Origin: Azohydromonas lata NBRC 102462
Lineage (GTDB): Bacteria > Pseudomonadota > Gammaproteobacteria > Burkholderiales > Burkholderiaceae_C
Direction of reading: 5' to 3'
Length of the DNA: 64,000 bases
NCBI RefSeq assembly: GCF_001571085.1
Contig: NZ_BCTC01000007.1
Location: 49,992-113,991 of the forward strand
Shown: positions 53,303-63,300 of the stretch, piece by piece
Position numbering within the stretch: position 1 is the first letter of the stretch
How the letters are laid out: each line of letters starts with the position of its first letter
Notes under the pieces: generated by a model
Told to the model about the DNA's origin: nothing
Database searches by the model: none
What the model saw: only the letters and a program-made list of their open reading frames with translations
Translations under genes and position numbers: made by a program

Positions 53303-54373
53303 TCAGAAAGGTGGCAGCCCCGCGCCGCCGGCGGCGTTCTCTATGGGCACGGCGAAGCCTATGCCCACGAAGAAGCGCTGCTGCACCGGGTTGAGGATGG
53401 CGGTGACGATGCCCACCACCTCGCCGTCGTCCGTCACCAGCGGCCCGCCGGAGCTGCCCGGGTTGGCCATGGCGTCGAACTGGATGAGGTTGGACAGCAC
53501 CTGCTTGCCTTCCGGCGAGCGGAACTCGCGCTTGAGCCCCGACACCACGCCGGCCGATACCGTGGGGCCGATGCCGAAGGGGAAGCCCACCGCCGTCACG
53601 CGCTCGCCCGGATGCAGGTCGGCCGTGGAGCGCAGCGTGGCGGCCTGCAGGTCGTCGGGGATGCGCTGCGCGCGCAGCACGGCCAGGTCGTTCTCCGGCA
53701 TGACGTTGACCACCGTGGCCTCGGACTCCAGCCCGTCGGAGAACACCACCTGCACGCGGCGCGCGCCGCTGACCACGTGCAGGTTGGTCAGGATCAGCCC
53801 GCTGTCCACGATGACCACGCCGCTGCCCACGCCCACCTCGTGGCCGCCGTGCGCGGGCGCGTCGCCGGCCACGGCCTTCTTGCCGCCGGCGTCCGGCTTC
53901 ACCACGCCGTTGCTGCTTCCCGGGCCGGAAGCGTCGGCCACGGGGCCGTCGTCATCCAGGCCGACCACGCGCACCACGGAGCCGCGGATCTTCTCGTAGG
54001 CCTTGGCCGCCGGGGAGGGCAGCGGCTGGGTTTCCAGCGCCTTCTTCACCGCGAGGTCGATGTGCTTTTGCGTGATCACCTGCGGCGCGGGCCGCGAGGC
54101 TTCCCAGGCCAGCAGCGGGCCGCCCACGAACAGCGCGCCCGCCAGCGCCCAGCCCCAGGCCGGCAGCGCCAGGCGGCGCTTGGGCGGCACGGCGGCGGAC
54201 GTGGTGGATGTGGCGGCGGTGGAACGGCCGGCTGCGGCGGCGCCGTGCGCGGCCAGTGCCGGCTTGGCGGCGAGCCCGGCGGCCGGTGCGGGTTGAGGGG
54301 AATCCGCTGCAGGCGGGCGAACCCGGCTGGAGTGGCTGTAAAGCGGTGTCCGGTTCGACCTGCGCCCGTTCAT
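53303..54373 (-). CDS. Membrane-anchored trypsin-like (S1C) serine protease without PDZ domain
   Basis: A 356-residue protein. A cytosolic Ala/Pro-rich tail (1-65) is followed by one transmembrane helix (about 71-89), then a periplasmic protease domain with His199 (LTNLHVV), Asp229 (ENDLAVL) and Ser308 (PGSSGGPL). Unlike DegS it lacks a PDZ domain; the chain ends shortly after the protease fold (VPIENAAGGAGLPPF). A Gly/Lys-rich insertion (about 145-180) precedes the catalytic His. It lies upstream of the moxR operon on the same strand. Substrate unknown; a role in envelope stress is inferred. Confidence 0.87.
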   Translation of the reverse strand: MNGRRSNRTPLYSHSSRVRPPAADSPQPAPAAGLAAKPALAAHGAAAAGRSTAATSTTSAAVPPKRRLALPAWGWALAGALFVGGPLLAWEASRPAPQVITQKHIDLAVKKALETQPLPSPAAKAYEKIRGSVVRVVGLDDDGPVADASGPGSSNGVVKPDAGGKKAVAGDAPAHGGHEVGVGSGVVIVDSGLILTNLHVVSGARRVQVVFSDGLESEATVVNVMPENDLAVLRAQRIPDDLQAATLRSTADLHPGERVTAVGFPFGIGPTVSAGVVSGLKREFRSPEGKQVLSNLIQFDAMANPGSSGGPLVTDDGEVVGIVTAILNPVQQRFFVGIGFAVPIENAAGGAGLPPF

Positions 54374-54440
54374 CTGCGCCCCCTGCGTGCAGCAATGCGG
54401 CCCCACAGTAGCACGATCCTCGCTCAGGCATCATCGGCGC

Positions 54441-55280
54441 ATGGCCAACGCTGTTTTGCCGTGGATAGACACCCACTGCCATCTGGATGCCGCCGAGTTC
54501 GAAGCCGATCGCGACGCGGTGGTGCAGCGCGCACGCGATGCTTGTCTGAAGCAAATCGTGCTCCCGGCCGTGGCGCCCGGCAACTTCGAAACCGTGCGCG
54601 AATTGGCACATCGCCACGGCTTGTCCTACGCCTTGGGTATCCACCCGCTGTACGTGCACGACGCCGGCGCGAATGCGTTGCAGGCGCTGCGGGACAGCCT
54701 GTACCGCCACCGCGACGATGCGCGCCTGGTGGCCGTGGGCGAGATCGGCCTGGATTTCTTCGTCCCCGGGCTGGACCGCGCGCTGCAGGAGGACCTGCTC
54801 GCCGCGCAACTGGCGCTGGCGCGCGAGCTTTCGCTGCCCGTGCTGCTGCACAGCCGCCGCTCGGTGGACCGGGTGCTGATGCACCTGCGCCGCGCGGGCT
54901 TGCGCGGCGGCATCGCCCACGCCTTCAACGGCAGCGCGCAGCAGGCCCATGCCTTCCTGGACCTGGACGTGCGCCTGGGCTTTGGCGGCGCCATGACCTA
55001 CGAGCGCGCCTTGCAGATACGCCGCCTGGCCGCCGGGCTGCCGGCCGACGCGCTGGTGCTGGAGACCGACGCGCCCGACATCCCGCCGCAGTGGCTGTAC
55101 CGCCGCGCCGACGGACGGGCCGAAGGCGAGCCCACAGGCGCGCGCAACGAGCCCGCCGAGCTGCCGCGCATCGCGCTCACGCTGGGCGGGCTGCGCGGCT
55201 GGGACGCCGCCGAGACCGCCGCCGCCACGGCCGCCAATGCCCGCGCCGCCTTGCCGCGGCTGGCGGATTTGTTGGCCTGA
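54441..55280 (+). CDS. TatD-family metal-dependent hydrolase
   Basis: A 279-residue TIM-barrel deoxyribonuclease-type hydrolase. Metal sites: IDTHCHLDAAEF, VGEIGLDFF, PVLLHSRRS, GIAHAFNGS and LVLETDAPDIPP. Family members cut DNA and can take part in repair or turnover; TatD paralogues are usually several per genome, so I do not assign ycfH or yjjV. Start ATG at 54441 (MANAVLPWIDTHCH). The divergent neighbour is the S1C protease. Confidence 0.92.
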   Translation: MANAVLPWIDTHCHLDAAEFEADRDAVVQRARDACLKQIVLPAVAPGNFETVRELAHRHGLSYALGIHPLYVHDAGANALQALRDSLYRHRDDARLVAVGEIGLDFFVPGLDRALQEDLLAAQLALARELSLPVLLHSRRSVDRVLMHLRRAGLRGGIAHAFNGSAQQAHAFLDLDVRLGFGGAMTYERALQIRRLAAGLPADALVLETDAPDIPPQWLYRRADGRAEGEPTGARNEPAELPRIALTLGGLRGWDAAETAAATAANARAALPRLADLLA

Positions 55281-55368
55281 GCCCGCGCCGGCGCCGCCGC
55301 CCCCGGCCGGCCGGGGCACACTCGCGGCCCGCATACACCAGAACGGCGCAGACCCGGCGCATTGATCC

Positions 55369-56142
55369 ATGGCCAGCAAGAAATCCCCGGCTCGACAGGC
55401 GCAAGCCGGCGCCACCATCTCCGAATACGCCGGCGTGCGTTACCTGCACCTGGGCACGGAGTGGGTGCAGGGCGCCATGCGCGTGCGCAAGCCCCAGCAG
55501 ATAGAGCTCGAATACGTGCAGCGCATGATGGCTTGGATGCTCTGGCGCCCAACGCAGGAGCTCACCGAAGGCAGCGCCGTGCAACTGGGCCTGGGCGCGG
55601 GCGCCATCACGCGCTTTTGCCACCAGGCGCTCAAGATGCCCACCACCGCCGTGGAGCTCAACGCCACCGTCATAGACGCCTGCCGCCTGTGGTTCCACCT
55701 GCCCGACAACGACGCGAGGCTGACCGTGCTGCACGAGGACGCCGCGCGCTGGGTGGCCGACCCGCAAAACCTGGGCACCGTGCAGGTGCTCAACGTGGAC
55801 CTCTACGACCACGAGGCCGCCGCCCCCGTGCTCGACGACGAGGCCTTCTACGCCCACTGCCGCGGCGTGCTGGCCGACGGCGGGCTCATGACCGTCAACC
55901 TCTTCGGCCGCGACGCCAGCTTCGACGCCAGCGCCGCGCGCATCGCCGCCGCCTTTGGCCTGGAGCAGGTGTGGCACCTGGCGCCCACCAAGGAGGGCAA
56001 CACCATCGTCGTGGCCGCGCGCGGCGTGGAGGTGCCCGACCGCGACACCCTCGTCGCGCGCGCCGAGCACGTACGGGAGCGGTTCGGCCTGCCTGCGCCG
56101 AAGTGGCTGCGCCTGGTGCGGCCGCTGCGCCTGCCCGGCTGA
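55369..56142 (+). CDS. Spermidine-synthase-like methyltransferase-fold protein
   Basis: A 257-residue protein of the spermidine/spermine-synthase superfamily. It has a short N-terminal beta region (YLHLGTEWVQGAMRVRKPQQIELEYVQRMMAWMLW) and a Rossmann fold starting with VQLGLGAGAITRFCHQ, then VELNATVIDACRLWF, VLHEDAARWV, and LNVDLYDHEAAAPVLDDEAFYAHCRGVLADGG. The glycine motif is GLGAG instead of the usual GGGDG, so true aminopropyl transfer is doubtful. Common in Burkholderiales as a stand-alone gene. Confidence 0.8.
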   Translation: MASKKSPARQAQAGATISEYAGVRYLHLGTEWVQGAMRVRKPQQIELEYVQRMMAWMLWRPTQELTEGSAVQLGLGAGAITRFCHQALKMPTTAVELNATVIDACRLWFHLPDNDARLTVLHEDAARWVADPQNLGTVQVLNVDLYDHEAAAPVLDDEAFYAHCRGVLADGGLMTVNLFGRDASFDASAARIAAAFGLEQVWHLAPTKEGNTIVVAARGVEVPDRDTLVARAEHVRERFGLPAPKWLRLVRPLRLPG

Positions 56143-56296
56143 GCCGCGGCGGCAAGGGCCGCGGCAATTTTTCACGGCCTCCACCGGGGTGGCGGCGCGG
56201 CGCGCACCGTCCGTGCTCGCGCTTACGTGGAATCCACAGCGAAGACCCAGGGGGCGATTCCTAGAATCCGCCGCACTTCGGTACAGGAGACAACCC

Positions 56297-56770
56297 GTGA
56301 AGATAAAAAGTCAGAAGGACTTCTGGTCCGGACTGATGTTCGTCGCCGTAGGCCTGGGCTTCGCCTGGGGCGCAACGAACTACAGCTTCGGCCAGTCCGC
56401 ACGCCCGGGTCCGGGCTATTTCCCCTTCGGCCTGGGCCTGCTCATGGCCGTGCTCGGCGGCATGGTGCTGTTCAAGTCCTTGACCAAGGACACCGAGGAC
56501 GGCGAGCCCATCGGCGCCTTCTCCTGGCGGCCGCTGCTCATCATCATCGGCTCCGTGGCGCTGTTCGGCGTGCTGCTGCCGCGCCTGGGCATGTTCATCT
56601 CGCTGCCCATCCTGGTCGTGATGTCGGCCAGCGCCAGCGACGAGTTCAAGCTCAAGGAGGCGCTGCTCAACGCGGTGATCCTGACCGTGGGCAGCTGGGC
56701 CATCTTCATCTACGGCCTGAACCTCACCATCCCGCTGTGGCCGACGTTCGGCGCGGCCACCGGAGGCTGA
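56297..56770 (+). CDS. tctB: Tripartite tricarboxylate transporter small membrane subunit TctB
   Basis: A 157-residue protein with four hydrophobic helices. The block WSGLMFVAVGLGFAWGATNYSFGQSARPGPGYFPFGLGLLMAVLGGMVL is characteristic of TctB. Start is a GTG at 56297, six bases after AGGAGA. tctA begins four bases after its stop. Together with a periplasmic Bug/TctC receptor these form a sodium-coupled importer of tricarboxylates or other acids. No stand-alone TctC gene is adjacent. Confidence 0.92.
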   Translation: MKIKSQKDFWSGLMFVAVGLGFAWGATNYSFGQSARPGPGYFPFGLGLLMAVLGGMVLFKSLTKDTEDGEPIGAFSWRPLLIIIGSVALFGVLLPRLGMFISLPILVVMSASASDEFKLKEALLNAVILTVGSWAIFIYGLNLTIPLWPTFGAATGG

Positions 56771-56774
56771 TCAC

Positions 56775-58289
56775 ATGGATCTGCTCAACAACCTGGGCCT
56801 GGGTTTCCAGGTCGCCTTCACCTTCAGCAACATCATGTGGGCGCTGGGCGGCGCCATCCTGGGCACGCTCATCGGCGTGCTGCCGGGTCTGGGCCCCGTG
56901 GCGACCATCGCCATGCTGCTGCCCAGCATCTACTCGCTGGACGCCACGCCGGCGCTGATCATGCTGGCCGGCATCTACTACGGCGCGCAGTACGGCGGCT
57001 CCACCACCGCCATCCTGATCAACGTGCCCGGCGAATCCAGCTCCGTGGTGACGGCCATCGACGGCTACACCATGGCGCGCAAGGGCCGCGCCGGCGCCGC
57101 GCTGGCCGCCGCGGGCCTGGGCTCCTTCTTCGCCGGTTGCGTGGGCACCATCATCATCGCGGCCTTCGCGCCGCCGCTGACCGAGCTGGCCTTCAAGTTC
57201 GGCCCCGCCGAGTACTTCTCGCTCATGGTGCTGGGCCTCATCGGCGCCGTGGTGCTGGCCTCGGGCTCGCTGGTCAAGGCCATCGCCATGATCCTGCTGG
57301 GCCTGCTGCTGGGCCAGATCAACACCGACGTGATCTCGGGCGTGCCGCGCTACAGCTTCGACATCCCTGAGCTCACCGACGGCATCGGCTTCGTGGCCAT
57401 CGCCATGGGCGTGTTCGGCTTCGGCGAGATCATCTCCAACCTCGGCCGCCCGGCCGAGCACCGCGAGGTCTTCACCAAGAGCGTGAGCGGCCTGTGGCCG
57501 ACCAAGCAGGACTTCAAGGACGCCGCTCCCGCCGTGCTGCGCGGCACCGCGCTGGGCTCCATCCTGGGCGTGCTGCCCGGCGGCGGCGCGCTGCTGGCCT
57601 CCTTTGCCGCCTACACGGTGGAAAAGAAGACCCGCGGCCGCAAGGGCGAAGTGCCCTTTGGCCAAGGCAACATCCGCGGCGTGGCGGGCCCCGAGGCCGC
57701 CAACAACGCCGGCGCGCAGACCAGCTTCATCCCCATGCTGACGCTGGGCATCCCGCCCAACGCCGTGATGGCGCTGATGGTGGGTGCCATGACCATCAAG
57801 GGCATCCAGCCCGGCCCCCAGGTCATGACCAGCAACCCCGAGCTGTTCTGGGGCCTGATCGCCTCGATGTGGATCGGCAACCTGCTGCTGGTGATCCTGA
57901 ACCTGCCGCTCATCGGCATCTGGATCAAGCTGCTGACCGTGCCTTACCGCTTCCTGTTCCCGGCCATCATGACCTTCTGCGCCATCGGCCTGTACACGCT
58001 CAACAACAACAACTTCGACGTGTACATCGCCGCCATCTTCGGCGTGGTGGGCTACCTGTTCTACAAGCTCGGCTGCGAACCCGCGCCGCTGCTGCTGGGC
58101 TTCATCCTGGGCCCCATGATGGAAGAGAACCTGCGCCGCGCGCTGCTGCTGTCGCGCGGCGAGTGGGGCACCTTCATGACCCGCCCGCTGTCCGCCGGCC
58201 TGCTGCTGGCCGCGCTGGCGATGGTGGTGGTGGTGATGCTGCCCTCCATCAAGAACAAGCGCGAAGTGGCGTTCCAGGACGCCGACTGA
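56775..58289 (+). CDS. tctA: Tripartite tricarboxylate transporter large membrane subunit TctA
   Basis: The 504-residue large permease. Two repeated halves with signatures VLPGLGPVATIAMLLPS, YYGAQYGGSTTAILINVPGESSSVVTAIDGY, and in the second half GVLPGGGALLASFAAYTVEKK and GPEAANNAGAQTSFIPMLTLGIPPN. Coupled to tctB with GGAGG ahead of the ATG. It is followed by a terminator and then by a gamma-glutamyltransferase gene. Substrate cannot be read from sequence. Confidence 0.94.
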   Translation: MDLLNNLGLGFQVAFTFSNIMWALGGAILGTLIGVLPGLGPVATIAMLLPSIYSLDATPALIMLAGIYYGAQYGGSTTAILINVPGESSSVVTAIDGYTMARKGRAGAALAAAGLGSFFAGCVGTIIIAAFAPPLTELAFKFGPAEYFSLMVLGLIGAVVLASGSLVKAIAMILLGLLLGQINTDVISGVPRYSFDIPELTDGIGFVAIAMGVFGFGEIISNLGRPAEHREVFTKSVSGLWPTKQDFKDAAPAVLRGTALGSILGVLPGGGALLASFAAYTVEKKTRGRKGEVPFGQGNIRGVAGPEAANNAGAQTSFIPMLTLGIPPNAVMALMVGAMTIKGIQPGPQVMTSNPELFWGLIASMWIGNLLLVILNLPLIGIWIKLLTVPYRFLFPAIMTFCAIGLYTLNNNNFDVYIAAIFGVVGYLFYKLGCEPAPLLLGFILGPMMEENLRRALLLSRGEWGTFMTRPLSAGLLLAALAMVVVVMLPSIKNKREVAFQDAD

Positions 58290-58320
58290 CCCGGCTCCTG
58301 TTCCTCTTTCTCTCCCTTGC

Positions 58321-58345
58321 GGGCCGCCTTGTGCGGCCCTTTTTG
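58321..58345 (+). terminator. Rho-independent terminator after tctBA
   Basis: 7-bp stem GGGCCGC / GCGGCCC with a 5-base loop and TTTTT. Confidence 0.88.
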
Positions 58346-58438
58346 CTTGTGCGCTGCACACCGGGGAAGGGGCATGCCGGGCAAGGCATGCGCGCTGCCC
58401 ACCATCGCTGCAGTCCCACCAAGAGACGGAGCCGCGCC

Positions 58439-60055
58439 ATGTTCGACTACGCCAACCCCTACCTCACGCCGCGGCTGCCCGTGTTCGCGCGCAACGTCGT
58501 GGCCACCTCGCACCCGCTGGCCGCGCAGGCGGGCTTGCGCATGCTGGCCGCCGGCGGCAACGCGGTGGACGCGGCCGTGGCCGCCGCCGCGGCCATGACG
58601 GTGCTGGAGCCCTGCAGCAACGGGCTGGGGTCGGACGCCTTTTGCATCCTCTGGGACGGCACGCGGCTTCATGGCCTCAACGCCTCCGGCCGCGCCCCCG
58701 CGGCCTGGACGCCGGACTATTTCAAGGCCCGCTACGGCGCCGACGCCACCACGCCGCCACGCCGCGGCTGGGACAGCGTCACCGTGCCCGGCGCCGTCTC
58801 GGCCTGGGTGGCGCTGTCGCAGCGCTTTGGCCGGCTGCCGCTCTCGCGCGTGCTGGCACCGGCCGTGGACATCGCCGAGCGCGGCTACGCCGTGCCCGTG
58901 GTCGTCCAGCAAAAGTGGCAGGCCGCCGCGGCATTGCCGGAGCTCACCTCCCAGCCGGGCTTTGCCGCCACCTTCCTGCCGCAGGGCAGGGCGCCCAACG
59001 TGGGCGAGCGCTTTGCCATGCCCGGCGCCGCGCGCGCGCTGCGCGCCATCGCCGACACCGGCGGCCAGGCGCTCTATGGCGGCGAGATCGCGCAGGCCCT
59101 GGCCGCCGCGGCGCGCGAGGGCGGCGGCGCGCTGACGGTGCAAGACCTCGCGGCCTACGCGCCGCAGTGGGTGGAGCCGGTAGGCCAGGACTACCGCGGC
59201 CACCGCCTGCACCAGATCCCGCCCAACGGCCAGGGCCTGGCCGCGCTCATGGCGCTGGGCATGCTGCAGCGCTTCGACTTGCGCGCCCTTGGCCCGGACA
59301 GCGCCGAAGGCCACCACCTGCAGATCGAGGCCATGAAGCTGGCCTTCGCCGACGTCTACCGCTTCGTGGCCGAGGCCGACTGCATGGAGTGCACGGCCGA
59401 GCACCTGCTCGACCCGGCCTACCTGGCCGAACGCAGCCGGCTCATCGATCCGGCGCGCGCGCAGGACTTCGGCGCCGGCCATCCCATGCGCGGCGGCACC
59501 ATCTACCTCACGGCCGCGGACGAGCAGGGGATGATGGTCAGCTTCATCCAGAGCAACTACCTGGGCTTCGGCTCCGGCGTGGTGCTGCCGCAGTGGGGCT
59601 TGAGCCTGCAAAACCGCGGCCACGCCTTCAGCCTGGACGAGGCCAGCCCAAACGCCCTGGCCCCGGGCAAGCGGCCCTTCCACACCATCATCCCCGGCTT
59701 CCTCACCCGCGACGGCCAGCCCGTGATGAGCTTTGGCGTCATGGGCGCCAACATGCAGCCGCAGGGCCAGTTGCAGACGCTGGTGCGCATGCTCGACCAC
59801 GGCCAGAACCCCCAAACCGCCTGCGACGCGCCGCGCTGGCGAATTTTTTCGGGCCTGTCTCTCAACATCGAGTCCTCGATGCCGATGGGCACCGTGCAGG
59901 GCCTCGTCGCGCGGGGCCACCGCATCGAGCTCATCGAAGACAGCTACCAGGATTTCGGCGCCGGGCAGTTCATCTGGCGCCTGGGCGACCCGTCAGTCGA
60001 CGGCTATGTCGCGGCCAGCGATACGCGCCGCGACGGCGCAGCCGTGGGCTATTGA
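58439..60055 (+). CDS. Gamma-glutamyltransferase-family Ntn hydrolase
   Basis: A 538-residue member of the GGT family, which self-cleaves to heavy and light chains and hydrolyses or transfers gamma-glutamyl groups. N-terminal ATSHPLAAQAGLRMLAAGGNAVDAAVAAAAAMTVLEPCSNGLGSDAFCILWDG is typical. The likely nucleophile is Thr354 in RGGTIYLTAADEQG, followed by SFIQSNYLGFGSGVVLPQWGLSLQNRG and FHTIIPGF. There is no signal peptide, so it is probably cytosolic (YwrD-like). Located right after tctBA, it may process an imported substrate. Confidence 0.9.
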   Translation: MFDYANPYLTPRLPVFARNVVATSHPLAAQAGLRMLAAGGNAVDAAVAAAAAMTVLEPCSNGLGSDAFCILWDGTRLHGLNASGRAPAAWTPDYFKARYGADATTPPRRGWDSVTVPGAVSAWVALSQRFGRLPLSRVLAPAVDIAERGYAVPVVVQQKWQAAAALPELTSQPGFAATFLPQGRAPNVGERFAMPGAARALRAIADTGGQALYGGEIAQALAAAAREGGGALTVQDLAAYAPQWVEPVGQDYRGHRLHQIPPNGQGLAALMALGMLQRFDLRALGPDSAEGHHLQIEAMKLAFADVYRFVAEADCMECTAEHLLDPAYLAERSRLIDPARAQDFGAGHPMRGGTIYLTAADEQGMMVSFIQSNYLGFGSGVVLPQWGLSLQNRGHAFSLDEASPNALAPGKRPFHTIIPGFLTRDGQPVMSFGVMGANMQPQGQLQTLVRMLDHGQNPQTACDAPRWRIFSGLSLNIESSMPMGTVQGLVARGHRIELIEDSYQDFGAGQFIWRLGDPSVDGYVAASDTRRDGAAVGY

Positions 60056-60208
60056 CTTTTTGCGGCGGGCGCGCAACGGAGCTTTGTCCTGCCCCCAACA
60101 CTTTCGAAGCAAATTCGTGAGGTTTGGCAGCATGTCCGAAAGTTTTCCCTTTCGTGCCACCGGGCGGTAATCCCCCGGGCCATAAAGTTGTGTTGTGTGT
60201 GCAAAGTT

Positions 60209-60237
60209 TTGTCTTGAAAAACTTGTTGCACTGAAAT
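60209..60237 (+). promoter_or_regulatory. Candidate sigma-70 promoter for the DUF11 protein
   Basis: TTGTCT at 60209-60214, a 17-base spacer, TGAAAT at 60232-60237, in a locally AT-rich stretch. A short dyad CGAAAG-n6-CTTTCG occurs about 80 bases upstream in the same 286-base leader. The match is moderate. Confidence 0.4.
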
Positions 60238-60341
60238 CACGCGGCCGCGCGACGGCCGTGTGCCAAGGCACTCCTGGAACTGTGTTTTCGAAATGCTTTC
60301 TTCCGAGGGCAGGGAGGGTCTTGGCCTGAAGAAATAGCACG

Positions 60342-63300
60342 ATGCCGTTCGCCCGCCGTTTTCTGCACCGCTTCGATTTGACGTCGTTCAACTGCCTGGT
60401 TCGCGCGTTGTGGCTGTTTACGGTGGGGGTGCTGTTTACCGGTGCGGCACAGGCGGCGCTGTACATCGCGGGCCTGACGGATTCGCCGGACCCCGCGTCG
60501 GCCAACGGGCGCATCACCTACACGGCGCGCGTGGCCGAAGCGCTTCCCGGCGTGGCGCGCACCAACGTCGGCGTGTACTTCGTGATTCCGGCGGGCGCCA
60601 CCTACGGGGGCATGGGCTCCGTGCCGGCCAACACGAGCTGCAGCGGCATGACGGTGGGCCAGGCCGGGCCGGGCACGCTGAGCTGCAGCGGGTTCGACAT
60701 CGCCGCCGATGCCGTGGCTTCGCTGCAGCTTTACGTGCGGCCGCTGACGCAGGGCACCACGACGGTCCAGGCCCAGACCGACCTCTCCGACCCGACCACG
60801 GCGGTGAGCCAGCTCACCACCGTCAACGCCGGGGCGGACCTGGGCCTGCAAGTGCTCGCCGGCAGCACGGTCACGTCCGGCACCACGCAAGCCGTTGAAG
60901 TGGTCGTCACCAACAACGGCCCCGATGCGTCCCAGTCGTCCACGGTGACCTTCACCGTGCACCCCCGCTTCGTGGTCAGCACCTTGCCCTCGGGCTGCAC
61001 GCAGGCAGGCGGCTCGCTGACCTGCACGCGCGGAACACTGGCTTCCGGGGCCTCCTACCGGTTCACGATCACCGGCCTGGTCATCGCCGCCGGCGGCTCT
61101 TCCATCGCGCACACCGCCGACGTGGCCGCCGGAGGCAGCGTCGCCGACGGCTACACGGACAACAACCTGGCCAGCACCAACGTCGATGTCCTCCCCGGCA
61201 CGACGCTCTCGCTGGCCAAGACGCCCCTGACGAATTCGCTGCAGCTCAACGACCAGTTCACCTATACCTTCACCGCCCGCTACAGCGGCGATTTCCCGCT
61301 CAACGCCACCCTGGTGGACCCGCTGCCGTCGACCTTTTGCGCCGTCAGCCAGCCCACGCCCTCCAGCGGTTGGACCTGCAGCGCCATGCCCCTTTGCGGC
61401 GCCGCCGGCGCGGCAGGCGCCACCATGAGTTGCACCCGCAACAACGTGGCGCCGTCGGGCACCACCACGGCCAACCAGTTGCTGGGCACGATCACGCTGC
61501 CGGTGAAGGCCATCGCGGTGACGGGCGGCGTCACCAACCGGGCCACCCTGAGCGCCACCGGCGCAGCGAGCGCGGAAGGCACGGCCACGGCCAACGTGAC
61601 CGGCAACACCGGTGCCGATCTCCAGGCCGTCAAGGGCACCGTTGGCCAGAAGCAGGGTGCCATTCCCCTGATCACCACCAACGGGTCCGGCACGACCCTC
61701 AACACCCAGACCATCCAGTACAACATCAAGGCCAAGAACCTGGGCCCGCAAACCATCCCGGCGGGCAGCACGTTCAGGCTGGTGGACACGGTGCCCATGG
61801 GCATGCGCGTGGACCAGATCCAGTTGCCGCGCAACGCCAGCAACGCCTTGCTCATGACGTGCGACAAGACCGCGCCGGTGGACGCGACCGCGGGCCCCGT
61901 CGTCATCACCTGCACGTCCACCGCGTCCGCCCCGGCCATCGCCATGGGCGCGGATACGCCGGCCATCACGCTGATCGCCGGGGCCACCCTCGCCAACCCC
62001 ACGCTCACGAACACCATGTGCGTGGAGCTGGACGGCGCGATTGCCGATCCCGTGGCCGGCAACAACTGCGCCGGCGTGGGCGTGGCCTCGCAGGACACGT
62101 CGAACCAGGCCGACGTGGGCGTGACCAAGAAGGTCGTGGGCGCGGGCGCCACCACCGGCAACCGCCAGGACGCCGGCAAGCCCATCCTGTGGGAGATCGA
62201 GGTCACCAACGCCGGACCGGCCACGGCCACCAACGTGGCGGTGGCCGACACCTTCGAGGCGGCCATGTTTGCCGAGGCGCCGGCAACGGTCAACGTCATT
62301 GCCGGCAATGCCACGGTGGGCAGCTGCACGCTGGCGCGTCCGTTCGCGTCCAGCCCCAACGTGAACCTGGCCTGCACCATCACGTCGCTGCCCGTGTGCA
62401 CCGCCGGCAGCACCTGTCCGCGCATTCAGGTGTCGATCTATCACTACAAGACCGACGCCTCCGCCCAATTCACGGTTCAAAACTCGAACCTGTCCGCGTG
62501 GGCGCCGGACAACGCCGATCCCGCCAAGACCAACAACACCGTGGCCTCGACGCCGGCCTACATGTCCGGCGGCGTGGACCTGAGCGTGAGCAAGGCGGCC
62601 AACCCCGCGTCCGTGGCGGCGGGGCAGTTGCTGACCTACACCATCACGGTCACCAACGCCGTTGCGAGCACCAGCGTCGCGAGCAACGTGGTGATGACGG
62701 ACACCTTGCCCGAGGGCGTGGTGCTGCTGGCCGTGCCCACGATCTTCGACTCTCCCGGTGTCCCGTCCACGACGGGCAGTTGCACCACCACGGCCACGAT
62801 TGGCGTGGCCACCAGCGGGGCGGCCTCCACGCGCCAGGTGACGTGCACGTGGACTTCGATGGGCCGGGGCGTCACGCAGACGGTCACGCTCACCGTGCGG
62901 CCGACGGCCACCCTGCGCGGCAGCACCATCAGGAACACCGCCACGGTGACCAGCTCGCTGCCGGACACCAACCCCGCCGACAACACGTTCAACCGCGACA
63001 CGCCCATCCTGCTGCCCAGCTACGACCTGCTGGTCAACAAGAGCGACGACATCGACCCGGCCGTTCCCGGCGACAACATCACGTACACGGTGACGGTGAC
63101 CAACAACGGCGCCTCCGCGGTGGAAAACGTCCGGCTCGTGGACACGCTGCCCAGCGCCGTGGGGTCGCCGACCTTCGTGGAAATCGTGTCCAAGTCGCCC
63201 TCCAACGTGACTTGCACGCTCGCCGGCGTCGCGGTGGGCCAGGCCGGCGGCACCATCACCTGCAACATCCCGTCGCTGGGCACTGCAGGTGCGCTGGCAA

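Noticed and set aside
60110..60190. Possible riboswitch upstream of the DUF11 gene
   Set aside because: Short CGAAAG/CTTTCG dyad only; the conserved blocks of c-di-GMP or other known riboswitches are absent.
60237..62480. Minus-strand ORF of 747 codons
   Set aside because: Its product is a Gly/Arg/Ala/His-rich low-information sequence typical of the antisense frame of a GC-rich gene. The plus frame from 60342 has a signal peptide and DUF11 repeats.
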